Shown here: in pieces, positions 1-5,271 of the stretch
Layout: the number at the start of each line of letters is the position of its first letter
Numbering within the stretch: position 1 is the stretch's first letter
From: CAVSWN01 sp046728115
GTDB lineage: Bacteria > Acidobacteriota > Vicinamibacteria > Vicinamibacterales > CAVVIG01
Direction of reading: 5' to 3'
Assembly: GCA_046728115.1 (NCBI GenBank)
Contig: JBKPDW010000084.1
Location: 1-5,382 of the forward strand
DNA length: 5,382 nt
Program-made: the position numbers and the translations under genes
The notes under the pieces: model-generated
Told to the model about the DNA's origin: nothing
Seen by the model: the letters and a program-made list of their open reading frames with translations, nothing else
Databases searched by the model: none

Positions 1-891
1 GTTCGGTGCCATGGCGCGTCGGCAGTTGTCCAGAATCCTGATCGCCTGCTCGTCGTCCCAATCATGGATGACCCCGCTCATCAGATAGGCGGACGCACCT
101 CGAGGAACGGCCTCCAGAAGGTTTCCGGGAACGAGCGCGCAGCGTTGGCGACAGGGGTGTGATGCCAGTTTCCTGGTGGCTGCGGCTATCACGGCCGGAG
201 TCTCGAACAGGATCCCGCACATGTCTGGGACTGCGTCCAGGACAGCCATCAGGAACTGTCCGCAGCCGCCCCCGACATCGGCAAGCAGATGGATCCCGGA
301 AAACTCGTACGCGAGCATCACGGCTTGCGAGACCAGCGCGGACACGTCGCTCATGGCCTCCTGAAACGTGTCGCCCGCGCCGCGGTCCTGGTCCAGATAC
401 TCGAACAATCGTGCCCCGAACACCGAGGGAAACGCGGGAGCTCCGGTCTTGACGCTGTGGAGAAGCGCTCCCCAGGCTTCGTAGTGAATCTCGCCGAGCG
501 TGAGCACCAGCGCGCGCAACGATCCCGCCCGCTCGGCTTGCAATGGGCGACCGAGCGCCGTGAGCTCGAACTTGCCGCCCTCGACGCTGCCGATCACGCG
601 GAGGCTTCGGAGCGCGCGCAATAGGCGCGACAGTGATGGGGCTGGCGTTCGCGTGACGGCGGCGATCTCGTCGCAGGACTTGGGACCGTTGCTCAACACG
701 TCGGCGATCCCGAGCTTCGCCGCGACGTAGATCGCCTGTGAGACCCAGGCGCCCATCGCCATTTCAAGAAGCGGGACGGACGAGAGGCTCTCGCTGGCCT
801 GCTTCAGGCTCTGCAAGTCGCGACGGCTGCGCACGCCTCTCGAAAGCCCGCGAAGCAGCTGCACCAACTGACGCGGCATCTGCTTCACCAT
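1..891 (-). CDS. COMT-type SAM-dependent O-methyltransferase (partial, C-terminus beyond the left edge)
   Basis: An open frame of 297 codons runs off the window, so the last roughly 40 residues are missing. The N-terminal half (about residues 40-120) resembles the winged-helix dimerisation domain of plant-type O-methyltransferases and hydroxyneurosporene methyltransferases. The SAM-binding glycine motif DVGGGCGQF is at 205-213. The acidic residue after strand 2 is Glu230 (FETP), where the family usually has Asp. The HDWDDE motif at 276-281 contains the expected catalytic base His276. The frame breaks off at CRRAMAPN, just before the usual glycine turn and last strands. The ATG at 891 overlaps the end of the polyketide synthase gene by 7 bp (ATGGTGA). 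No Shine-Dalgarno sequence is visible there, so translation is probably coupled; Met5 is an alternative start. From its position, the likely substrate is a hydroxyl group on the type III PKS product, but this is inference. The family call is firm. Confidence 0.9.
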   Translation of the reverse strand, partial: MVKQMPRQLVQLLRGLSRGVRSRRDLQSLKQASESLSSVPLLEMAMGAWVSQAIYVAAKLGIADVLSNGPKSCDEIAAVTRTPAPSLSRLLRALRSLRVIGSVEGGKFELTALGRPLQAERAGSLRALVLTLGEIHYEAWGALLHSVKTGAPAFPSVFGARLFEYLDQDRGAGDTFQEAMSDVSALVSQAVMLAYEFSGIHLLADVGGGCGQFLMAVLDAVPDMCGILFETPAVIAAATRKLASHPCRQRCALVPGNLLEAVPRGASAYLMSGVIHDWDDEQAIRILDNCRRAMAPN

Positions 892-1946
892 TGGAGGAGC
901 GCGAGCTCGGCAGCCATGCCGGGGCCGAGTGCGATCAGCACACCCCAGTCGCCGGCGCGTGGATCGCCGGTGCGCACCACTTCGTCCAGGACGAAGAGCA
1001 CCGTGGGCGACGACATGTTGCCGTACTCACGCAGAACAGCGCGCGAGAACCGCAGCTGGGCATCGGTCAGACGGAGAGCCTTCTGCACGTTGTCGATCAC
1101 CTTGCGGCCGCCTGGATGCGCCACCCAGAAGCGGATATCCGATCGTGAAAGCCTGTGCCTCTCAAGCAACGGCGTGAGAGCACCCTGAATCAATGGCGCG
1201 GCGAGATTGCGGACGTCAGTTCCAAGGATGATGCGGAGCTTGCCCTCCCGGTGTTCGAATCCCACGGTGTGCAGGTGATCCGGATCCAGAAACGACTCGA
1301 AGTCGACAATCGCCGGATAGGGATTTCTCACGAGTGGGCTGCTCGTGAGCACCACCGCCGCTGCGCCATCGCTGCAGATGGCGTTGCCGACGACGGTCTC
1401 CATGGTGTCGTCGAAGTAGTAGCACGCCGAGCAAATCTCGACCGCCAGCATCAGCGAGACGAGACCGAGGTGCGCGTTCGTGAAATCGGCTGCCTGCTGA
1501 AGACTGGGGACCGCTCCCGCGCAGCCCAATCCGATCATGGACGCGCGCCGAACGTCGTTCCGGAAGCCCATGTGTCCAATGAGGCGGGTGCCGATGTCGG
1601 GACAGACGTACCCGGTCGATGTACAGACCACGAGCAGATCGACGTCGCGCGGTGACAGCCCGGCCACGTCGAGACAGGTCCGCGCCGCCCGGCAGCTCGT
1701 TTCAACGGCGCCACTCAGGTAGCGCGCGTTCAACTCATCTGACGTTTCATCGAGGCGCGGCTCTTGCTCGAAGTAGAAATGGCGGAAGTCGATCCCGCTC
1801 TTCAGAAAAACTCGGCGAACACTGTCGCGTTCGTATCCCGAGAGTCGGAAGCTTTCCTCTTGGGTCACCCGACAGGCAGGAGTGGCGCGGCCGATCGCGA
1901 GAATGCGGCTGCACAGTGAGGCGTCGCGTTGGCTTGTGTGGTCCAC
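885..1946 (-). CDS. Type III polyketide synthase (chalcone/stilbene synthase-like)
   Basis: A 353-residue thiolase-fold homodimeric condensing enzyme, normal in length for the family. It would load an acyl-CoA starter, extend it with malonyl-CoA and cyclise the chain to a pyrone, resorcinol or phloroglucinol type ring. The catalytic triad is visible: Cys142 in MIGLGCAGAVPSL, His277 in FWVAHPGG and Asn310 in YGNMSSPTV. The C-terminal GPG loop (ALGPGMAAE, 339-347) and the CTSTGYVCP segment (108-116) also fit. The start is GTG at 1946. No other start codon lies between it and the in-frame stop at 1977-1979, and AGGA lies 10 nt upstream, a slightly long spacing. It lies 90 bp after the haloperoxidase gene and overlaps the methyltransferase gene. 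Starter specificity cannot be read from the sequence; a long-chain alkylpyrone/alkylresorcinol synthase is the most likely alternative to an aromatic-starter enzyme. Confidence 0.95.
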   Translation of the reverse strand: MDHTSQRDASLCSRILAIGRATPACRVTQEESFRLSGYERDSVRRVFLKSGIDFRHFYFEQEPRLDETSDELNARYLSGAVETSCRAARTCLDVAGLSPRDVDLLVVCTSTGYVCPDIGTRLIGHMGFRNDVRRASMIGLGCAGAVPSLQQAADFTNAHLGLVSLMLAVEICSACYYFDDTMETVVGNAICSDGAAAVVLTSSPLVRNPYPAIVDFESFLDPDHLHTVGFEHREGKLRIILGTDVRNLAAPLIQGALTPLLERHRLSRSDIRFWVAHPGGRKVIDNVQKALRLTDAQLRFSRAVLREYGNMSSPTVLFVLDEVVRTGDPRAGDWGVLIALGPGMAAELALLQW

Positions 1947-2036
1947 GACTGGGTGTTCCTGCGCCGCGACGGAGCGTTAGACCTGCTCGACCGTGGCGCA
2001 CATGAGGATGCTGGTGACGTTTGGTTGACAGAACGA

Positions 2037-3338
2037 TTACCTGGCGTCGTCTTCATCCTGTCGGTGGCGGCGTGTCAGGAAGTGATCCAGGACGAAATCA
2101 GCGACGTCGCGACCGAGCCGATGACCGCTCGTCAGGTCGTTGCGGAAGTGCACGCCCGCGAAAATGCGGCTCAGCGTGGCCTCCTCTGCTGCCGCCGAGA
2201 GGCTCGTGAACGAGCGCTCGACCCCTGGGAGCACTTCGGACGTGACGGTGAAGTCAAGACGGTCCCGCTGAAGGACCGCCACCAGCACCTCCGAGGCAGC
2301 GGCGCTGATCACGGCGTGAGCGCCGGGATACGCGGGATCAGGCGTCGTGTTGCCGACCTCGGGCAACCAGTTCCGATCGGGCGTCGTGTCGGGATTGTCG
2401 TCCGTGCCGGCCGCGCGAATCCCTGTCACAGGACGCCAGCGGTTATAGGTGTACTTGGCATCGTAGAAGGCGATGACGCTGTCGGCGAAGCTGAGGTTCA
2501 GCAGGGCAAAGAGCCTGGCGTTCTGAGCCGTCGTCAGGTGACGGTCGAGCGAGGCTGTCTGGGCGATCTCGTTCCAGTAGTTCTGAATGGCGCCGTTCCA
2601 AAAGCGCCCAGTCAGCGCCTCGTCTGGCGTCGCCGCCGTGCTGCCGGCGATGCCGAGTGACTGGATTTCGTTGAGGTCGTCACTGTACCGATCGCTGGTC
2701 AGCGCCGGCGGAGCACCGGGACGAAATTGATTGGCGCCCTTGAGTGCGAACGGGATCACATTCGGCCAATGGGTGAACTGCGGCTGCTTCGGAAAATTCG
2801 GGGGTGTCGACTGATAATCTCCCGCTGCGGTGCCGAAAACATACGGCACGGGCGGCTGGTTCGCGCCATCGTTAGTCCGCAGCGCCAGGATCGCTTGCGC
2901 AACTGCTTGTCCGATGCGAATGCCTTCCGTCTTGTCGGCGCCGTCCGGCACGAGCGTCAACGATTGCTGAAATTCCGCGTCGAGCGTGCTCGTGAGCCCC
3001 GGGTACAGGGCGACGAGCACATCGTGAGCTGCGGCATCCGCTGCGGCGGGTTGTGAAGCCCGTCGTGGCAGGTCGGAGAACCTGACGGCGTATGGCTTGT
3101 GGGTCTGGTCGATGGCGTTGACGGCATCATAGATGGCGGCGTGCAGCATGGCGAAGCTGCGGGTCGGATGAATTGTGGCCGGCTGCGCGCCGGGCGTCCG
3201 AACGATCGCCAACAGATTCCGGTTCCACTGGACGACCGGATCAATCGATTGAGCCGTGGAGGCCGGGGCACCGATCAAATGGGCGGTCAAAGCGGTGCTC
3301 GCAAGCGCACACGCGGTCACAACTTTCGTTACGGTCAT
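2037..3338 (-). CDS. Vanadium-dependent haloperoxidase / PAP2-superfamily protein, exported
   Basis: A 433-residue protein with a probable Sec signal peptide: Lys5, a hydrophobic stretch at about 6-24, and possible cleavage after Ala29 (STA/Q). The body is the alpha-helical haloperoxidase/acid phosphatase fold. The vanadate (or phosphate) binding residues can be placed by motif: Lys295 and Arg302 in KYTYNRWRP (same 7-residue spacing as Lys353/Arg360 of Curvularia chloroperoxidase), His341 in AYPGAHAV, and Arg391 and His397 in SRIFAGVH (equivalent to Arg490/His496). The usual Ser-Gly-His is Gly-Ala-His here (339-341), so the serine equivalent to Ser402 is absent. The enzyme probably acts in the periplasm, either oxidising halide with peroxide or as a phosphatase; the sequence does not decide between these. 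The start is ATG at 3338 with AAGGGAG just upstream. It follows the cupredoxin gene by 66 bp. Confidence 0.88.
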   Translation of the reverse strand: MTVTKVVTACALASTALTAHLIGAPASTAQSIDPVVQWNRNLLAIVRTPGAQPATIHPTRSFAMLHAAIYDAVNAIDQTHKPYAVRFSDLPRRASQPAAADAAAHDVLVALYPGLTSTLDAEFQQSLTLVPDGADKTEGIRIGQAVAQAILALRTNDGANQPPVPYVFGTAAGDYQSTPPNFPKQPQFTHWPNVIPFALKGANQFRPGAPPALTSDRYSDDLNEIQSLGIAGSTAATPDEALTGRFWNGAIQNYWNEIAQTASLDRHLTTAQNARLFALLNLSFADSVIAFYDAKYTYNRWRPVTGIRAAGTDDNPDTTPDRNWLPEVGNTTPDPAYPGAHAVISAAASEVLVAVLQRDRLDFTVTSEVLPGVERSFTSLSAAAEEATLSRIFAGVHFRNDLTSGHRLGRDVADFVLDHFLTRRHRQDEDDAR

Positions 3339-3404
3339 AGCTCTCCCTTTCAGTTTGCTGTCGATGCGGTTTGATTAGATGAGAAGATGATCGCGAGCAG
3401 CTGA

Positions 3405-3773
3405 CTATTGCCCCTTGATCGTGCCGACCATGACGGGATGGATCGTGCAGTGATACCCGCCCACCGACTCGAGGAACATCGGCGAACTGAACGCGCCGGG
3501 GTCGAGGTTACCCGTATCAATCGACCGATCGTCCAGGACCACGCGGTGCGTGATGGTGTCGACGTTGTGCCAGACGACCATTTGGCCCGCCGGTATGGTC
3601 GCGGGATTCGGCGAGAATGATTGGGATCCGTTGACGGCCAAGACATTGATGGTGACCGCCGTCCCTGGCATCGGCGACGGAGTGCTGGGACTCGAGGTAT
3701 TACCGGAGTTGCCGCAGCCCCAGACACTGAGGCTGAGGACGGCAACAGCAAGGGCTGCCGAAAATATCCGCAC
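3405..3773 (-). CDS. Small cupredoxin (plastocyanin-like blue copper) lipoprotein
   Basis: A 122-residue protein when started at GTG 3773. The N-terminus is a lipoprotein signal: Arg2, hydrophobic 3-18, and a lipobox-like VWGC with Cys20 as the predicted lipidated residue (Trp at -2 is unusual). A Ser/Pro/Thr/Asn-rich linker (about 21-38) leads into a single cupredoxin domain. Type 1 copper ligands are visible: His76 in TITHRVV, then Cys109, His112 and Met115 in YHCTIHPVM. AGQMVVWHN at 62-70 is the usual strand before the first His. It would carry one electron at the outer face of the inner membrane or the outer membrane. Its position between a membrane protein and an exported haloperoxidase suggests redox work with one of them, but no partner is shown. 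The frame is open to 3947, but that start has no ribosome site and would run deep into the preceding gene. Confidence 0.9.
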   Translation of the reverse strand: MRIFSAALAVAVLSLSVWGCGNSGNTSSPSTPSPMPGTAVTINVLAVNGSQSFSPNPATIPAGQMVVWHNVDTITHRVVLDDRSIDTGNLDPGAFSSPMFLESVGGYHCTIHPVMVGTIKGQ

Positions 3774-3785
3774 GACTATCTCCTT
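3774..3785 (-). promoter_or_regulatory. Ribosome binding site that sets the cupredoxin GTG start
   Basis: On the minus strand AAGGAG (3785-3780) is followed by a 6-nt spacer and GTG at 3773. This near-perfect Shine-Dalgarno sequence sits exactly in front of the lipoprotein signal peptide. It therefore favours GTG 3773 over the longer open frame, whose first 58 residues look unlike any export signal. Confidence 0.85.
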
Positions 3786-3816
3786 CTCTTTTAACGACTC
3801 GTGTGTGTGGGACCGA

Positions 3817-3828
3817 CGCTGATCAGCG
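3817..3828. repeat. 12-bp perfect palindrome between the membrane-protein and cupredoxin genes
   Basis: CGCTGATCAGCG is fully self-complementary. It lies 6 bp past the stop codon of the DUF2231-like gene and about 30 bp before the cupredoxin ribosome site. With no loop and no T-run it is a poor terminator. It could be a protein-binding dyad, a processing point or chance. Confidence 0.4.
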
Positions 3829-3834
3829 CGGCCT

Positions 3835-4257
3835 TCATCTGGCTGTGACAAAGTCCGCGCCCCAGACGAGCAGTCCCCCGAGATGACCTGTGACAGCGAC
3901 GAGAGCCGCCGCCCAGAACAAGGTGATCCGATAGGCCCACAATGCAAACGGCGACCGATCGCGGGCGCTTGCGGTTGTCAGGGCCGCTCCGACGACCGCG
4001 ATTGCCGCGATGGTGCCCAGCCAGCGGTGCCATTCGAGTGATGACGTCGGCTCAATCCCTGCCGAGGAGGCCAGGCGCCAACCGGCGACGGCCGCCCCGA
4101 CGCCGAACGTGGCGCCGGCGCGTACATTCGCGACGGCCACGGCCCGCCACACTTGGAGATCGGTTGTCATCGCCACCGCCTCCGCCACGGCGGCGATGAG
4201 GACCAGTCCGATCGGAGAATGCCCTAGCATCGGATGAAGTCGACCGATAAGCGCCAT
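3835..4257 (-). CDS. DUF2231-like four-helix integral membrane protein
   Basis: A 140-residue protein with about four membrane segments: roughly 16-31, 38-60, 78-95 and 105-131. The opening LHPMLGHSPIGL (7-18) and the closing GHLGGLLVWG (124-133) are the two signature ends of DUF2231-type membrane proteins. Histidines near membrane faces (His8, His13, His77, His125) could hold a cofactor such as haem, but this is only a suggestion. The frame is open upstream to GTG 4311, with ATG at 4305 and 4266. I chose ATG 4257 for two reasons: the other starts lie upstream of or within the predicted promoter, and translation from 4257 begins just before the conserved opening motif. It is the first gene of the leftward run and ends 61 bp before the cupredoxin gene. 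The biochemical role of the family is not established to my knowledge. Confidence 0.75.
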   Translation of the reverse strand: MALIGRLHPMLGHSPIGLVLIAAVAEAVAMTTDLQVWRAVAVANVRAGATFGVGAAVAGWRLASSAGIEPTSSLEWHRWLGTIAAIAVVGAALTTASARDRSPFALWAYRITLFWAAALVAVTGHLGGLLVWGADFVTAR

Positions 4258-4268
4258 GTCACCCATAC

Positions 4269-4295
4269 AGACCGGGCGAGGGCTGCATTTATTCC
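4269..4295 (-). promoter_or_regulatory. ECF-type promoter firing left into the membrane-protein/PKS gene run
   Basis: On the minus strand a -35 box GGAATAAAT (4295-4287), a 14-nt spacer and a -10 box GTCT (4272-4269) stand before ATG 4257. GGAAT-type -35 and GTC/TCT-type -10 elements at this spacing are typical of extracytoplasmic-function sigma factors. The same boxes and spacer recur on the plus strand at 4318-4344, which makes chance unlikely. Transcription would start near 4262, giving a very short leader. Confidence 0.75.
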
Positions 4296-4313
4296 GGGGG
4301 AGCATGGACACGG

Positions 4314-4332
4314 CGCGGGAATAAATCCCGCG
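4314..4332. repeat. Inverted repeat over the -35 box of the rightward promoter
   Basis: Arms CGCGGGA (4314-4320) and TCCCGCG (4326-4332) are perfect 7-bp complements around a 5-nt centre ATAAA. The dyad covers the rightward -35 box and is not matched around the leftward one. It could be an operator giving the sigma/anti-sigma operon extra control, or partly chance in GC-rich DNA. Confidence 0.5.
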
Positions 4333-4344
4333 TCACGGGGGTCT
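4318..4344 (+). promoter_or_regulatory. ECF-type promoter firing right into the sigma-remnant/anti-sigma operon
   Basis: The -35 box GGAATAAAT (4318-4326), a 14-nt spacer and the -10 box GTCT (4341-4344) precede ATG 4357 by 12 nt. Its boxes and spacer match the leftward promoter at 4269-4295. ECF operons commonly carry such a promoter and are transcribed by their own sigma factor. The start point would be near 4351, leaving a leader of only about 6 nt with no strong ribosome site. Confidence 0.78.
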
Positions 4345-4356
4345 ACTGAGCAGACG

Positions 4357-4525
4357 ATGCCTCACCAGACCTTTGAGCATGTCGTCCTGCTTCACCACGA
4401 CGTGGTCTCGATCCGGAGGCGTCGGTGATGCAGCAGCGGGCGGTCAAGAAAGTGCATCACACACCCGCGAACGGCTCCAGACGATCCTCGGGCCGGCGGC
4501 GACGCCAATGGGGGAGCCATCGTGA
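4357..4525 (+). pseudogene. Remnant of an ECF sigma-70 factor gene, centre deleted and ends out of frame
   Basis: From ATG 4357 the frame reads MPHQTFEHVVLLHHD and stops at 4428 after 23 codons. The pattern F-E-x-V-V-L-x-H-x-D is the usual opening of region 2 in ECF sigma factors. In a different frame, shortly before the anti-sigma gene, SHTRERLQTILGPA reads like the end of region 4 (the usual form is RxxRARERLQ). That frame stops with TGA at 4523-4525, overlapping the anti-sigma GTG as GTGA, the standard sigma/anti-sigma junction. An intact gene would be roughly 500-570 bp, but only 169 bp separate start and stop, so about 350-400 bp, including the sigma 2 and sigma 4 DNA-binding cores, is gone. 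Position, promoter and neighbour all fit a sigma gene. The two short matches are read by eye, so a spurious likeness or an assembly error remains possible. Confidence 0.65.
4510..4516 (+). promoter_or_regulatory. Ribosome binding site for the anti-sigma gene
   Basis: GGGGGAG lies 5 nt before the GTG at 4522. It supports that GTG start, places the zinc-finger cysteine at residue 3, and shows that the anti-sigma gene can be translated without the broken sigma frame. Confidence 0.8.
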
Positions 4526-5259
4526 TCTGTCTTGAAGCCGGACGCCTGCTGGACGCGTTCGTCGACCACGAGCTCGGACCCGCAGAATCGGCGGACCTGC
4601 AGGCCCATCTCGCCTCATGCGCCGCGTGCAGCCAGCTTCTCGCGGACCGTGAATCGCTCGGGCGCCTGGTGCGACGCCTGCCCTACTATCCCGCGCCGGA
4701 TCCACTCCGCGCGAAGATTTCGCGCCTGAGCACACGCCCGCAATTCAATCGGAGCCTTCTGGCATGGGCTGCGGTGTTGGCGCTCGGAGTGTCGGTCGGT
4801 GGCTCGGTTGAGGTCGTGCGATTCGCACGCGCGAGACAGGTCGTTCAGACGACAGCCTCAGTGGCGGACGAGGTCGTCGGTGATCACGTCCGCGCGCTCA
4901 GAGATGCCCACCTGTTCGACGTGCGATCGTCCGATCAGCACACGGTGAAGCCCTGGTTCCTCGGCAAGCTGGATTTCTCTCCGCCGGTTGAGGATCTATC
5001 CTCCATCGGATTTCCGCTGGTGGGTGGTCGGCTCGACCACGTCGCCGGCCGACCGGTGGCCGCGCTCGTGTATCAGCGGCGCCTCCATCCGATCAACGTG
5101 TACATCTGGCCCGCGGGCGATCGGACTGCCGTCAGCGACACGCGATCGATTCGTGGGTTTCAGGTGCGCCATTGGATCCGGAACGGCATGTCGTTTTGGG
5201 CCGTCTCCGACTTGAATGACATCGAGCTCGGCGAGTTCGTGCGCGTGCTGCAGCGGTGA
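4522..5259 (+). CDS. Transmembrane anti-sigma factor with zf-HC2 zinc-binding domain
   Basis: A 245-residue protein. The cytoplasmic N-terminus carries the zinc-binding anti-sigma (ZAS/zf-HC2) pattern: Cys3, then His29-x3-Cys33-x2-Cys36, in a region that would clamp an ECF sigma factor. One membrane helix lies at about 79-97, followed by a periplasmic domain of about 148 residues. That domain contains HTVKPWFLGKLDFSPPV (140-156), GFPLVGGRLDHV and a VYIWP strand, a layout common in anti-sigma factors paired with RpoE-like sigmas. The start is GTG 4522, with a strong ribosome site and a GTGA overlap with the sigma remnant. The frame is intact and no key residue is missing, which contrasts with the decayed partner gene. 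It may now hold another sigma factor, or be on its way to loss. The inducing signal is unknown; the HxxxCxxC motif allows redox sensing. Confidence 0.9.
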   Translation: MICLEAGRLLDAFVDHELGPAESADLQAHLASCAACSQLLADRESLGRLVRRLPYYPAPDPLRAKISRLSTRPQFNRSLLAWAAVLALGVSVGGSVEVVRFARARQVVQTTASVADEVVGDHVRALRDAHLFDVRSSDQHTVKPWFLGKLDFSPPVEDLSSIGFPLVGGRLDHVAGRPVAALVYQRRLHPINVYIWPAGDRTAVSDTRSIRGFQVRHWIRNGMSFWAVSDLNDIELGEFVRVLQR

Positions 5260-5271
5260 GAAGGCTCACCG
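5254..5271. terminator. Small hairpin spanning two convergent stop codons
   Basis: CGGTGAG (5254-5260) and CTCACCG (5265-5271) form a perfect 7-bp stem with loop AAGG. The plus-strand TGA (5257-5259) lies in the left arm and the minus-strand TGA (5268-5266) in the right arm. It is placed to act in both directions between convergent genes, but neither side has a T-run, so a strong intrinsic terminator is not shown. Confidence 0.5.

Noticed and set aside
1977..2003. Tiny minus-strand frame MCATVEQV between the haloperoxidase and PKS genes
   Set aside because: Eight codons with no ribosome site. A leader peptide or a remnant cannot be supported.
2024..2029. TTGACA on the plus strand, like a sigma-70 -35 box
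   Set aside because: No matching -10 box or plus-strand gene follows; downstream is antisense to the haloperoxidase.
1929..2660. Open plus-strand frame of 243 codons
   Set aside because: It lies antisense to the well-supported haloperoxidase gene, has no recognisable motif and no ribosome site, and is the usual long antisense frame of GC-rich coding DNA.
3405..3947. Longer 180-residue version of the cupredoxin
   Set aside because: Its extra 58 residues overlap the end of the membrane-protein gene, bury the lipoprotein signal inside the protein and lack a ribosome site, whereas GTG 3773 has AAGGAG at 6 nt.
4258..4311. Longer N-terminus for the DUF2231-like protein (GTG 4311, ATG 4305 or ATG 4266)
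   Set aside because: Those codons lie upstream of or inside the predicted leftward promoter, and the extra residues look non-conserved; the family motif begins right after ATG 4257.
4379..4525. Plus-strand frame from ATG 4379 (49 codons) as a separate small gene
   Set aside because: No ribosome site, and its first part is an out-of-frame reading of the sigma N-terminus. Only the last about 14 residues look like protein, so it is better explained as part of the broken sigma gene.
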